Numbered from the stretch's first letter, positions 25,053-35,322 are shown. The stretch is 64,000 bases of DNA from an uncultured Algibacter sp. (GCF_947495925.1 NZ_CANMAU010000004.1:372001-436000); one strand, 5' to 3'. Translations and numbers: made by a program. Notes: a model not told the origin generated them from the letters alone.

Positions 25053-26646
25053 GTTTTTTTTATTCACTATTATATATTGGTTATGTCTAGAATATTTTCT
25101 AGAAGGAATATATCATTTCTTTTCGTTTTATAGGTTTTTGAATGTTTTTGAAAATTTGATTTTTTCAATATTCGTTGTTTTTATTATCAGCCAATTGAAA
25201 ATTGGGGTGGTCAGGAATTTTATAGTTAAATGTGCGCTTATTTTAGTAGCAAGTATGTTTTGGTTTGAAACAGTAATGTACTTGATTTTTAAAATCCATT
25301 TTGGGCCTTCATCTTTTTACGTTTTTATAAATACTAATCCAGAAGAGGTTTTTGAATTTTTAAAGGAATATTCTAGTTTTTCGATTCTTGTAGTAACCTT
25401 CCTTTTTTTTCTTCCATTATTCTGGTTACGCCTATTGGTTACTAGTATAAACAAATTTCGGATAAAATATATTTTTGATAGCTACAGATTGTATAAAATT
25501 ATAGGGTTATGTGTTGTTTTGTTATTAGGACTTAAATTTAGTGGGCTTATAGAACATAATTTACCGTATTTATTATCGCGCTCTTTTGCCTTAAACTATA
25601 AGGATTCTAAATACATTGATGAATTTAATTCGCAAATAGAAAAAACATCAGGTGTTGCAGAAATTAAAAATGTTGGTATAAATAACACTTTTATTGTAGT
25701 GATAGGAGAATCAGCTACATCGTCCCATATGCAGTTGTATGGTTATTATCGTGAAACAACACCTCTATTTGAGGAAATAAGGGATGATTTGTCTATTTAT
25801 CAAGACGTTATTAGCCCGAATACATCTACATTTCATTCTTTAAGCAAGGCTTTGACATTAGGTAATTATGAAGATCCCAAAAAGGTTTTAGCATTACCTA
25901 TTACTACATTGTTCAATAAGGCCGGATTTAAAACGTTTTGGATATCAAATCATAGTCCTACTTTTAATCCTAGTAGTGCTTTAGCAAGAATATCAAATCA
26001 AGCAGGAATTAGATATTTTAATTCTAAAGAAGTTGTTATGAATAACTTAAAGCATGATGGAGAGTTATTATATAAAGTAGATGAAGCCTTAAAGGATCAA
26101 TACCCAAACAAAGTGATTTTCTTACATTTAATAGGCGAGCATTTTTCCTATGAAAACCGATACCCAAAACAGTTTGATTTTTTTCAAGATATACCCAAAA
26201 CCCCTTTTAGAAGGCGAGCAGTCTATCAAAAAATTAATCAGTATGATAATGCCGTTAGATATACTGATTATATAATTAATTCCGTATTCGAAAAACTAAA
26301 GACTGAAAACACTAATAATTATTTGATGTATTTTTCTGATCATGGAGAAGAGGTTTTTCAAGATGATGACTTTTATGGACACCTTGAGGATAGACCAACT
26401 AAAAACACATTTAAAGTACCCTTTATAATGTATTATGGGAAAGGTTTTCAATTTCCAGATGATTATGAGTTTGTTGGAAACAGAAAATACATGACAGATG
26501 ACTTATGGCATAGTATTGTTCATATATCTGGAATAGAGAGTACATTTTTAGATAAGCGCAGAAGTATTTTTAGTAAACACTTTGCTGAAAGAAAGAGAAT
26601 AATTTTAGAAAACCAAGACTACGAAACCTTTTTCAATGATGAGTAA
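25042..26646 (+). CDS. Phosphoethanolamine transferase-like (EptA/sulfatase fold) enzyme
   Basis: The 534-residue protein has five N-terminal membrane helices (to about 170) and a periplasmic alkaline-phosphatase-fold domain. Metal-site motifs are VIGESATSSHMQLYGY, the likely Thr nucleophile in SPNTSTFHSLSKAL and FSDHGEEVFQDDDFYGH. Relatives move phosphoethanolamine from phosphatidylethanolamine to lipid A or core sugars, altering surface charge. It begins at a TTG (no in-frame ATG nearby) inside the end of the flippase gene and overlaps the glycosyltransferase downstream by 11 nt. The exact acceptor is unknown. Confidence 0.86.
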   Translation: MKDKFFLFTIIYWLCLEYFLEGIYHFFSFYRFLNVFENLIFSIFVVFIISQLKIGVVRNFIVKCALILVASMFWFETVMYLIFKIHFGPSSFYVFINTNPEEVFEFLKEYSSFSILVVTFLFFLPLFWLRLLVTSINKFRIKYIFDSYRLYKIIGLCVVLLLGLKFSGLIEHNLPYLLSRSFALNYKDSKYIDEFNSQIEKTSGVAEIKNVGINNTFIVVIGESATSSHMQLYGYYRETTPLFEEIRDDLSIYQDVISPNTSTFHSLSKALTLGNYEDPKKVLALPITTLFNKAGFKTFWISNHSPTFNPSSALARISNQAGIRYFNSKEVVMNNLKHDGELLYKVDEALKDQYPNKVIFLHLIGEHFSYENRYPKQFDFFQDIPKTPFRRRAVYQKINQYDNAVRYTDYIINSVFEKLKTENTNNYLMYFSDHGEEVFQDDDFYGHLEDRPTKNTFKVPFIMYYGKGFQFPDDYEFVGNRKYMTDDLWHSIVHISGIESTFLDKRRSIFSKHFAERKRIILENQDYETFFNDE

Positions 26647-27718
26647 AAAACATATATGTATTATTTTAGATTGTCTTTGTGGAGGTGGTGCTGAAAAAGT
26701 AGCAGCTTCATTTTCTTTTCTTTTGGAAAATGAAAACTATAAGGTTTCAATTATATCTGTGAGAGATGAAATTACTTATGTTTATACCGGAACTTTATAT
26801 AATCTTGGAAAAAATGAGCCTAAAGTAAAAATGTTAAAACAAATAAAGAAAGTAATATTTTTTAGAAAATACTATAAACTTATTGATGCAGATTACTATG
26901 TTGATTTTAGAATGCGCAATAGATTTGTAATGGAATCAATATTACATCTTTTTGTGTTTGATTTAAATAAAATGATATTTAGTGTTCAGCATTATAATAT
27001 TGCTTACCATATTCCAAAGAGTTTTCTTTTTAAGAAAATTTATAGTAAGGCCCGGGCAATAGTTGGAGTATCGAACGATATTGTAAAAAGACTTAAAGAA
27101 TATCATAATTTTGAAAATGTAAAGTATACGCCAAACTTTGTTAATGAAAAATTGTTACTAACTTCAGAGCAACCGCCAAATGATATTGTAAATAATGCGA
27201 TTTTGGCAATTGGCAGGTTGAATATTGAAGTTAAGCAATTTGATAAACTTATTTTGTGTTATAAAAAAACTAAAGCTTTTAAAGAGGGAATTCCCCTTGT
27301 TATTTTAGGAGATGGCCCAGATAAGGAGGAGATAGAATCTATAATTAAGTCAAATGATTTGGAATCTAAGGTGTTTCTCTTAGGCTTTGTTTCTAACCCT
27401 TATGAATACATTAAAAAATGTAAGTTTTTGGTGCTATGCAGTAAATTTGAAGGTATGCCGTTGGTTATTTTAGAATCTCTTACTTTAGGTACACCTGTGA
27501 TTTCGTTTGATTGTAAATCAGGGCCTTCTGACTTAATATCTCACAAAAAAAATGGAATTCTGGTTAAAGACCAAGATTTTACTGAATTAAAGGAGAGTAT
27601 TGATTTATTGATGAATGATGATATTTTATATAATTCGATGCTTAAAAACGCAAAGCAGTCGATGGATTTATTTAGCGAAAATGAAATAATAAAATATTGG
27701 AAACCGCTTTTTGAATAG
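26636..27718 (+). CDS. Glycosyltransferase family 4 (GT-B)
   Basis: This 360-residue GT-B enzyme has the N-terminal acceptor domain opening ICIILDCLCGGGAEKVAASFS. The C-terminal nucleotide-sugar domain has VILGDGPDKEEIE near residue 222 and the E-x7-E motif within KFEGMPLVILESLTLGTPVI. It probably adds a sugar to a surface glycan. Its start overlaps the end of the phosphoethanolamine-transferase-like gene, so it belongs to the flippase operon. Confidence 0.88.
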   Translation: MMSKKHICIILDCLCGGGAEKVAASFSFLLENENYKVSIISVRDEITYVYTGTLYNLGKNEPKVKMLKQIKKVIFFRKYYKLIDADYYVDFRMRNRFVMESILHLFVFDLNKMIFSVQHYNIAYHIPKSFLFKKIYSKARAIVGVSNDIVKRLKEYHNFENVKYTPNFVNEKLLLTSEQPPNDIVNNAILAIGRLNIEVKQFDKLILCYKKTKAFKEGIPLVILGDGPDKEEIESIIKSNDLESKVFLLGFVSNPYEYIKKCKFLVLCSKFEGMPLVILESLTLGTPVISFDCKSGPSDLISHKKNGILVKDQDFTELKESIDLLMNDDILYNSMLKNAKQSMDLFSENEIIKYWKPLFE

Positions 27719-27726
27719 AGCGAGTT

Positions 27727-28686
27727 TTAACTTTTAAAAGATGTTAATCTAATATTATATTTAAGAAATATTTTTTTTATAGATTTTAATAATTTTAACC
27801 CAAACAAAGGACTGTTTAGTAAAATACGCTGTTTAAATGATAAATTAGAATGATTTAGATTTTCTACTAATCTATTAAAGTTTTTCTTGTCCCCATCAAG
27901 TTTATAAGCAATGGCATACATATATCTCTTAAAATCTATATATCTTAATAAGGATTTATTTTCGAGATTAGCTCTTTGATAAAAATCTAAGTTAGGAAGC
28001 GTTTTGTTTTTTATTCCAATCTTAGTAATTTGGTCAGGAATGTTATAGGATATTATTGCTTTTGGGGCATAGTGATATGCTAGTTTATTATTAACGAGAT
28101 TGCTCAGATAAAATTCGACATCTTCAGCATAATTTATAGCTTCATTATAGGGAGATTGTACTACTGCTTTGCGTTTAAAGGCCATACTACTTTGACAAAT
28201 AATAGGTTGAAACATATTGGCGGTAAAAAAATCTTCAATCAGGAAATTTTTGTTTTTTAATTGGAAACTAATATTCTTTTTTGTCTCTAGAACATTATTA
28301 ATGCTGTATTTCTCCAAATAATCGGTTCCATAGAATGATGCGTTAGGGAAACTTAAATATAAATTATAAATAGTTTCTAGAAATAAATTGTGCCATTTGT
28401 CATCTGCATCAATTAACGCGATTAACTTTCCTTTAGCAGATGAAATACCTCTGTTTCGGGCTGCAGATAAGCCTTTGTTTTTTTGACTTACAATGGAGTA
28501 ATTACTAAAATCAGCAAGAGTTATTTCTGCAATTTCTAAACTTTTATCGGTGGAACCGTCATTAATAATTATAATTTCAAAGCTTTTAAATGACTGTTTT
28601 AAAATACTATTTATAGTAGTTTCAATATAATTTTCTTTATTATAAAGAGGAATTATTACTGAGAAAAATGGCTCTTGACTTATCAT
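27727..28686 (-). CDS. Glycosyltransferase family 2 (GT-A)
   Basis: The 319-residue GT-A enzyme starts with the classic FSVIIPLYNKENYIETTINSILKQS. It continues with IIINDGSTDKS, the SAARNRGISSAKG segment and the metal-binding LIDADDKW. A C-terminal helical part follows. It lies last in a minus-strand run after another GT2 gene and an FtsE-like gene, convergent with the GT4 gene. The donor and acceptor cannot be told from sequence. Confidence 0.9.
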   Translation of the reverse strand: MISQEPFFSVIIPLYNKENYIETTINSILKQSFKSFEIIIINDGSTDKSLEIAEITLADFSNYSIVSQKNKGLSAARNRGISSAKGKLIALIDADDKWHNLFLETIYNLYLSFPNASFYGTDYLEKYSINNVLETKKNISFQLKNKNFLIEDFFTANMFQPIICQSSMAFKRKAVVQSPYNEAINYAEDVEFYLSNLVNNKLAYHYAPKAIISYNIPDQITKIGIKNKTLPNLDFYQRANLENKSLLRYIDFKRYMYAIAYKLDGDKKNFNRLVENLNHSNLSFKQRILLNSPLFGLKLLKSIKKIFLKYNIRLTSFKS

Positions 28687-28689
28687 AAG

Positions 28690-29577
28690 CTATTTTTGAT
28701 TTTTGCGGCACATATATCCGATTTTATAAAATTGGAATAGAAACATATTTGGATTTGATCCAAGTAAGTTTTTTTTTAAAAAAGGAGAAGTAGATTGGAA
28801 AATAATAGATAGTAAAATATTTAATCTATACTTTTTAAGCATGTTATAGTATTTCATTAACTTGTTTTTGGATGATAGATCATGTTTTTTTTTGAGCATC
28901 CAAATTAACGTTTCTATGGACTCTTCTGTTTTTTGTAAAAAAAAAGCACTTTTGTCTAACCCTAGATGAAAAACTTCATTGTCAATGTGTATTACCTTAA
29001 AATTATTCTTTTTTAAAAGAGCCGAAAAATAATTGTCAAGACCGTATTTTTTATGTTTTAAATTAGAATTAATTAATAAGAAAATTGATTTTTTAATTAA
29101 AAAATTTCCAGACGTGGTAACCTGATAGGGGTTTAAGTTTCTTTTATTAGCACCTACTTCTTCAAATGTTCTTCCATATTTCCATCTTAACATAAAATCC
29201 TGATTTGGGATATTACTAGAATATGCTATTCCTCCATAAGTTACATCATTCCCTTTTCGTAATTGACTAAAATAATTTTCTATAAATTTAGTTTTTTTTG
29301 GAAATACATCAGAGTCTAAAAACAAGAGAAAGTCATATTTCGCTTCCTGCGCAAGTCTTTGTCTAGCATTTGTCCTTCCAATATTTGTATTGGAAATTAA
29401 AAGCGAAGAATTGGATAATTTATCAATGCATGATCTGTTTTTATCTACTAACTTTTCGGAACCATCTTCAAAACAAATTATTTCAAAATCAATACTGGCT
29501 ATAGAAGCCTGGTTATGAACCTCACAAACAAGCGCTGAAATATTATAATTAAAAGTGGGTATTAGAATTGAGATCAT
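28690..29577 (-). CDS. Glycosyltransferase family 2 (GT-A)
   Basis: This 295-residue GT-A enzyme begins SILIPTFNYN and shows ICFEDGSEK, the NIGRTNARQRLAQEA segment and the DxD motif in FLFLDSDVFPK near residue 95. The C-terminal part contains several basic, hydrophobic helices that may hold it to the membrane. It lies 2 nt after the FtsE-like gene and 3 nt before the next GT2 gene, so the three are probably one transcript. Confidence 0.88.
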   Translation of the reverse strand: MISILIPTFNYNISALVCEVHNQASIASIDFEIICFEDGSEKLVDKNRSCIDKLSNSSLLISNTNIGRTNARQRLAQEAKYDFLLFLDSDVFPKKTKFIENYFSQLRKGNDVTYGGIAYSSNIPNQDFMLRWKYGRTFEEVGANKRNLNPYQVTTSGNFLIKKSIFLLINSNLKHKKYGLDNYFSALLKKNNFKVIHIDNEVFHLGLDKSAFFLQKTEESIETLIWMLKKKHDLSSKNKLMKYYNMLKKYRLNILLSIIFQSTSPFLKKNLLGSNPNMFLFQFYKIGYMCRKNQK

Positions 29578-29579
29578 AA

Positions 29580-30263
29580 CTAACTCTTCCTTTGAACCAC
29601 TTCATATACAGCATTATCATCACACTTCAGAGTCTTACTTGGGTATTTAAGTAGCAGCGCATAATCATGGGTAGCCATCAATATGGTGTTACCATTTTTA
29701 TTAATTTCTTGAAGTACCTCCATAACTTCTACACTAGTTTGAGGGTCAAGATTTCCTGTGGGTTCGTCTGCGAGTATAAGTTCTGGATCGTTTAGTAGTG
29801 CTCTGGCTATTGCAATACGCTGCTGTTCTCCACCAGAAAGTTCATGAGGATATTTAAACCCTTTTGATTTCATGCCAACTTTACTCAATACGGCTTCAAT
29901 ACGCGTGTTCATTTCGCTTTTGTCTTTCCAGCCAGTTGCTTTTAAAACAAAGAGAAGATTATCATTTACGGTTCTATCAATAAGGAGTTTAAAATCTTGA
30001 AAAACAACACCTAATTTACGCCTTAAAAAAGGAATGTCTTTTTCTTTTAATGTTTTTAAATTGAAATCTACAATATGTCCCTCACCTTCAGTAAGAGGTA
30101 AATCACCATAAAGGGTTTTCATAAAACTACTTTTACCTGTACCCGTTTTACCAATAAGATATACGAAATCTCCTTTGTTGACTTCCACATTAACATTTGA
30201 AAGTACCAAATTATTGCCTTGATAGATAGAAGCTTCTTGTAATTGTAGAACTGAATTTGACAT
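29580..30263 (-). CDS. ftsE: FtsE-like cell-division ABC transporter ATP-binding protein
   Basis: The 227-residue ATPase carries Walker A IGKTGTGKSSFM near residue 38, Q-loop FQDFKLL, signature LSGGEQQRIAIARALL near 143, Walker B LILADEPTGNLD and the ATHDYALL switch His. The match to FtsE, including the FKLL segment after the Q-loop, is good. FtsE works with the permease FtsX to activate cell-wall hydrolases during division. No ftsX is next to it here; it heads a run with two glycosyltransferase genes. Other MacB/LolD-like ATPases are the alternative. Confidence 0.82.
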   Translation of the reverse strand: MSNSVLQLQEASIYQGNNLVLSNVNVEVNKGDFVYLIGKTGTGKSSFMKTLYGDLPLTEGEGHIVDFNLKTLKEKDIPFLRRKLGVVFQDFKLLIDRTVNDNLLFVLKATGWKDKSEMNTRIEAVLSKVGMKSKGFKYPHELSGGEQQRIAIARALLNDPELILADEPTGNLDPQTSVEVMEVLQEINKNGNTILMATHDYALLLKYPSKTLKCDDNAVYEVVQRKS

Positions 30264-30427
30264 GAATACGAAAAGAGATTTTTAATGTGTTGTAAAAGTA
30301 TTACTTAAAAGTTAAACCTTAAAAGCTAACGCTTAAAACTTTAGTTTATTTCTCTTCATAAAACAACATTTAATAACTCGGTTTATAATTATGGCATGAT
30401 TATTACGTTATAAGATTTAGATTAAAT

Positions 30428-30435
30428 TATCTTTG
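30428..30435 (+). promoter_or_regulatory. Candidate -7 element (TATCTTTG) of the TPR gene
   Basis: TATCTTTG matches TAnnTTTG and lies 24 nt before the ATG at 30460. No clear TTG partner was seen. Confidence 0.45.
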
Positions 30436-30459
30436 ATTTAAATTAAAACCAAACTTTTA

Positions 30460-33400
30460 ATGACTAAAAAATGTATTGTTACACTCCTGGTGGCTGTAAC
30501 TTTTAGTTTTCAAATTATTGCTCAGCAATCTGCAGTTTATACGAGTAATTTAGTAGAATATCAGAAGGCACTTTCTCTATATAATAATCAACAATTTCAG
30601 GCAGCACAATCTTTATTTCAAGATGTTAAAAAAACAACTAAGGAGTCCGTTTTGCGTTCAGACTGTGCCTATTATATTGCCAATTGTGCAGTAAGGCTAA
30701 ATCAACTCAATGCAGATCAGTTGGTTGAAGGTTTTGTTGAAGAGTATCCTACGAGTACAAAACGAAATACTGCTTACGTAGATGTTGCCGATTATTACTT
30801 TGAAAACTCAAAGTATGCTTATGCACGAAAGTGGTATGATAAAGTTGATGAAAATGCTTTGAGCAGTTCTGAATTGGCTAAGTATTACTTCAATAATGGT
30901 TATACGGCGTTTTTAACAAAGGATTATAAAGATGCGAAGAAATATTTAAGTCGCATTGAAAACTCACAGGAGTATGGCTCACAAGCTAAATATTATATTG
31001 GGTTTATGGCTTATCAAGGTGATGATTATGATAAAGCGAACAAATATTTTGAGCAAGTAGAAGATAAGGAAAGGTATCAAGAGAAAATGTCGTATTACCA
31101 AGCCGATTTAAATTTCAAACTCGGAAAGTTTGAAAAGGCGATTACCTTAGCCAAAGGTAAGTTGGATTCTAGTGATGCCAATGAAACTTCCGAATTATCA
31201 AAAATAATTGGAGAAAGCTATTTTAATTTAGGTCAATATTCAGAGGCTATTCCTTATCTAAAAGCTTATGAAGGGAAAAATAGAAAATGGAGTAATACTG
31301 ATTTTTACCAACTGGGCTATGCATATTATATGCAGAAAGATTATGAAAATGCAATTTCAGAATTTAACAAAATAGTAGATGGTAAAAATGCCATTGCCCA
31401 AAACGCCTATTATCATTTAGGGGAAAGTTATATTAATCTTGATAAAAAACAAGAAGCGCTAAATGCCTTTCGAAATGCATCTCAAATGAATTATGATTTA
31501 AAAATTCAAGAAGATGCTTGGTTAAACTATGCTAAAATTAGTTATGAGATAGGAAACCCATATCAACCAGCTCCACAAGTCTTAGCAGAGTATTTAGAAA
31601 AGTATCCTAAAACGAGTTATAAGGAAGAGATTGAAACACTTTTAATTGATTCTTATATAACATCAAAAAATTACAAAGAGGCATTAAATTTATTAAAAGG
31701 GAAGAAGAGTTTTGAAAACAAGGCGGCGTATCAAAAAGTGACTTTTTATAGAGGATTAGAACTTTACAATGAAGGAAATTATATAGAAGCCGAATCTCTA
31801 TTTGATGCTTCAATTAAAGAATCAATCGATCCTGTTTATACTGCTCGGGCAACGTTTTGGAAGGCTGAATCAGATTATAATCTGTCAAGTTATGATGATG
31901 CTCTGTTAGGGTTTAAGCAATTTGTTCAACAGTCAGGATCTACATCTAATATCGAGAACGAAAATATCAATTATCATATTGCCTATACTTATTTTAAACT
32001 TAAAAATTATATACAAGCATCAGAACATTTTAAAGAGTTTATTTCTAGTGGAGTTGAAGATAGAGTAAGATTAAACGATGCCTATTTACGGTTAGGTGAT
32101 GCAAGTTTTGTTTCTAGTGAATATCAAGAAGCAATAAATGCCTACGAAAAGGCTATTAAGTTGAACAAAATTGAACCGGATTACCCGGCATTTCAAAAAG
32201 CATTAAGTATTGGGTATCTTGGGAAGTCGTCTCTAAAGATAAGAGAGTTGGAGAGCTTTATTAATGATTATCCAAAGTCTAAGTTAAGAGATGATGCTAT
32301 ATATGAGCTTGGAAATTCGTATGTAAAAGCAAATAAAACAGAAAAGGCGATGAGAGCCTACGATCAATTGAGTAGTGAATACAAGATGAGCTCTTTCGTA
32401 CCAAAGGGTTTATTGCGCCAAGGATTAGTTTATTACAACAATGGTGAAAATAGTCAAGCTTTAATAAAATTTAAAAAAGTTGCTAATGATTACCCGGCCA
32501 CTCCTGAAGCAGTTCAAGCAGTATCAACTGCACGGTTAATTTATATTGATCTTGGTGAGGTAAATCAATATGCTGCTTGGGTGAAAACGTTAGATTATGT
32601 TGAAGTTACAGATGTAGAATTAGATAATGCCACGTATGAATCGGCCGAGAAACAATATTTAGATAATAATGTGGATAAGGCTATTAGAGAGTTTAATGAC
32701 TACCTTAATGAATTTCCGAATGGACTACATAGCTTAAAGGCCCATTTTTATGTTGCACAATTGTATTCTAAAAAAGACTTAGCAGGTAATGCATCACCGC
32801 ATTATAAATATGTAGTTGAAGCTAATCAGAGTGAATTTACAGAAGAAGCTTTAACAAAGCTATCGCAATATCATCTTGAGGTAAAAAGCTGGGAACAAGC
32901 AATTCCTTTATTGAAAAGGTTAGAAGATGAGGCTAGTTTTCAACATAATGTGGTATTTGCTCAATCCAATCTAATGAATGCGAATTACCAATTAAAGCAC
33001 TACGAATCTGCTGTTTCTTATGCTGAAAAGGTATTGTCAAGTTCAAATATTGATAATAAAATTAAGAGTGATGCCTATATCATTATAGCACGTTCTGCAA
33101 TTAAAACAGGAGATGAAGGGAAAGCGGAATCTGCTTATAAAGATGTAGAAAAAGTTGCTATTGGTGAGGTAGCTGCAGAAGCGCTCTACTACAATGCTTA
33201 CTTTAAGAATAAAGCAAGCAGTTATGAAGCGTCTAACGTTTCTGTTCAAAAGTTGGCAAAGGATTTTTCAGGTTATAAGTACTATAGCGCTAAAGGTTTA
33301 GTGCTTATGGCAAAGAATTTTTACGCTTTAGATGATGCCTTTCAGGCCACTTATATTTTAGAAAGTGTTATTCAAAATTTTTCAGAATTTGAAGATGTCA

Positions 33401-33480
33401 TATCAGAAGCTAATGAAGAGCTAAGAATTATTAAGAAAAAGGAATCGCAAACAAATTCTTCAATTCAATCAGAAGATTAG
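30460..33480 (+). CDS. Large exported tetratricopeptide-repeat protein
   Basis: This 1006-residue protein has a signal peptide ending around IIAQQS (residue 22) and is filled with degenerate TPR units throughout. Examples are YYFNNGYTAFLTKDYKDAKKYL and YQLGYAYYMQKDYENAISEF. TPR arrays of this size usually scaffold protein complexes; this one should be periplasmic or lipid-free in the envelope. It is followed after 30 nt by an outer-membrane barrel gene, so the pair probably works together. Specific role unknown. Confidence 0.82.
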   Translation: MTKKCIVTLLVAVTFSFQIIAQQSAVYTSNLVEYQKALSLYNNQQFQAAQSLFQDVKKTTKESVLRSDCAYYIANCAVRLNQLNADQLVEGFVEEYPTSTKRNTAYVDVADYYFENSKYAYARKWYDKVDENALSSSELAKYYFNNGYTAFLTKDYKDAKKYLSRIENSQEYGSQAKYYIGFMAYQGDDYDKANKYFEQVEDKERYQEKMSYYQADLNFKLGKFEKAITLAKGKLDSSDANETSELSKIIGESYFNLGQYSEAIPYLKAYEGKNRKWSNTDFYQLGYAYYMQKDYENAISEFNKIVDGKNAIAQNAYYHLGESYINLDKKQEALNAFRNASQMNYDLKIQEDAWLNYAKISYEIGNPYQPAPQVLAEYLEKYPKTSYKEEIETLLIDSYITSKNYKEALNLLKGKKSFENKAAYQKVTFYRGLELYNEGNYIEAESLFDASIKESIDPVYTARATFWKAESDYNLSSYDDALLGFKQFVQQSGSTSNIENENINYHIAYTYFKLKNYIQASEHFKEFISSGVEDRVRLNDAYLRLGDASFVSSEYQEAINAYEKAIKLNKIEPDYPAFQKALSIGYLGKSSLKIRELESFINDYPKSKLRDDAIYELGNSYVKANKTEKAMRAYDQLSSEYKMSSFVPKGLLRQGLVYYNNGENSQALIKFKKVANDYPATPEAVQAVSTARLIYIDLGEVNQYAAWVKTLDYVEVTDVELDNATYESAEKQYLDNNVDKAIREFNDYLNEFPNGLHSLKAHFYVAQLYSKKDLAGNASPHYKYVVEANQSEFTEEALTKLSQYHLEVKSWEQAIPLLKRLEDEASFQHNVVFAQSNLMNANYQLKHYESAVSYAEKVLSSSNIDNKIKSDAYIIIARSAIKTGDEGKAESAYKDVEKVAIGEVAAEALYYNAYFKNKASSYEASNVSVQKLAKDFSGYKYYSAKGLVLMAKNFYALDDAFQATYILESVIQNFSEFEDVISEANEELRIIKKKESQTNSSIQSED

Positions 33481-33510
33481 TATCATCAATCATAAAAATT
33501 AAAAAATCAT

Positions 33511-35250
33511 ATGCGAAAGCACATAAAAATATTTGTTGTAATAATTACGTTATTTGGGTTAAGTAAAGGCTTTTCTCAGGACAAAAAAAACGACACTTTA
33601 ACAACTGGTGTCATTGATGTTGTGAAACCTTATACCCCAACAATATCAGATGCGTTTAAGGTGAAGGAAGTTCCAAACATTGAAGATGAAACTACCGAAA
33701 CTAAAAAAGAAATAGATTATAATATTTTCTCGTTTCCGGTTGCTTCTACGTTTACACCTGCAAAAGGAAAGGCTGCTGTAGTTGAAAAAAAGTCACCAGT
33801 TAAACTATATGATAATTATGCCTCATTGGGCTTAGGGACTTATAATACTATTTTAGGCGAAGTGTATTTGAATCATGCACTTAACAGATATGAGAATATT
33901 GGCGGTTATGTGAGTCATCATTCATCAGGAGGGGGGATTGATGAGGTTGTTTTAGATGACGATTTTATTAATTCTAAACTGGAAGTTAATTATACCTCTA
34001 AACAACGTGATTTAACCTGGAATATTGATGGCGGAGTTCAATTTCAGCATTATAATTGGTATGGAATAAGCGATATCTTCAAAGAAGATTCTGATCTTAT
34101 AAATAGCTTAGATGTTGGTCATTCTTATTTTGATGCTTATGTAGGCGGAGAACTTACTTTTGAGGATACCTATATAAATTCTGGCAGTGTGTTTTTTCGT
34201 CATTTTTCTGATAATCAAGGTTCTGGAGAAAACAGATTTATAGCCAGAGCTAAAGTAGATGTTCCTATTAATGATATTGAAATTTCAACTGGTTTTAAAA
34301 TTGATTATTTGGGAGGTGGGTTCGATAGAAATTACTTTAGCAGTTCAGAATTAAACTATAGTAATTTTCAGATTGGATTATCGCCAACCTTTCAGTTAAG
34401 AGAGGATGATTTAACAGTAAATGTAGGAGTATCGTTATTCTATTTGAATGATATTGAATTTGGTAAGAGTAAATTCTTTATCTACCCAAACGTGAGCGCT
34501 ACTTATAGAGTGGTAGATGATGTTTTAATTGCTTATGGTGGTGTTACAGGAGGTTTGATTCAAAACTCTTATCACGGATTTGCAAATGAAAATCCGTTTG
34601 TTTCGCCTACCTTATTTATTACGCCTACAGACCAAGTTTATAATGTATTTGTAGGTTTAAAAGGCAAGGTGTCTAGCACTATGAGTTATAATGTAAGTGG
34701 GAGTTATATAGCAGACAAAAATAAGGCTCTTTTTAAATCGAACATAATTAAGAATATAACGGCTGAAAATACTTATGAATATGGGAATTCTTTCGGAATT
34801 ACCTATGATGATATTGAAACTTTTGGTATTTCGGGTGAACTAAAGGTTGATGTAAATAGGAACTTTAAACTTGGTTTAAAAGGAGAGTATTTTGTTTATG
34901 AAACCGATGGAGAAGCTGAAGCTTGGAATTTACCTGATATGAATGCATCGGTGTTTTTCGATTACCAAATTGACAAGCATTGGTTTACGGGGGCTAATTT
35001 ATTTTTTGTTGGAGAACGAAAAGATCAAGTGGCTTTAGAAGAAACTTTGGTGCCTGCAGACCTGATGAGAACCGTTACTTTAGATAGTTTTTTTGATGTT
35101 AATGCTCATGTAGGCTACCACATTAATGATGAGTTTTCTTTTTTTGCGAAAGTTAACAATATCGCAAATCAGCAGTATCAGAAATGGGTGAATTATCCAG
35201 TTCAAGGTATTCAGTTTTTAGCGGGGGCGACCTATAAGTTTGATTTCTAA
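33511..35250 (+). CDS. Outer-membrane beta-barrel protein (TonB-receptor-like, no plug seen)
   Basis: The 579-residue protein has a signal peptide (1-22, GFSQDK), a short VIDVVKPYTPTISDAFKVKEVP segment and then beta-barrel strands. It ends in YPVQGIQFLAGATYKFDF with a terminal Phe, as in outer-membrane barrels. Such proteins are often named TonB-dependent receptors in Flavobacteria, but I see no plug domain and no TonB box. It follows the giant TPR gene by 30 nt. Ligand unknown. Confidence 0.78.
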   Translation: MRKHIKIFVVIITLFGLSKGFSQDKKNDTLTTGVIDVVKPYTPTISDAFKVKEVPNIEDETTETKKEIDYNIFSFPVASTFTPAKGKAAVVEKKSPVKLYDNYASLGLGTYNTILGEVYLNHALNRYENIGGYVSHHSSGGGIDEVVLDDDFINSKLEVNYTSKQRDLTWNIDGGVQFQHYNWYGISDIFKEDSDLINSLDVGHSYFDAYVGGELTFEDTYINSGSVFFRHFSDNQGSGENRFIARAKVDVPINDIEISTGFKIDYLGGGFDRNYFSSSELNYSNFQIGLSPTFQLREDDLTVNVGVSLFYLNDIEFGKSKFFIYPNVSATYRVVDDVLIAYGGVTGGLIQNSYHGFANENPFVSPTLFITPTDQVYNVFVGLKGKVSSTMSYNVSGSYIADKNKALFKSNIIKNITAENTYEYGNSFGITYDDIETFGISGELKVDVNRNFKLGLKGEYFVYETDGEAEAWNLPDMNASVFFDYQIDKHWFTGANLFFVGERKDQVALEETLVPADLMRTVTLDSFFDVNAHVGYHINDEFSFFAKVNNIANQQYQKWVNYPVQGIQFLAGATYKFDF

Positions 35251-35262
35251 ATATGGTATTTT

Positions 35263-35288
35263 ATCATGCTCGTGAAGGTGGGAATCTG
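35263..35288 (+). repeat. Short dispersed hairpin repeat (degenerate copy)
   Basis: TGCTCGTGAAGGTGGGAATC is related to the perfect hairpin at 52546-52567 and lies between the barrel gene and the DUF1287 gene. Confidence 0.5.
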
Positions 35289-35322
35289 ATTATCATATTT
35301 AACCATGGGATGAGTTGTTTTT

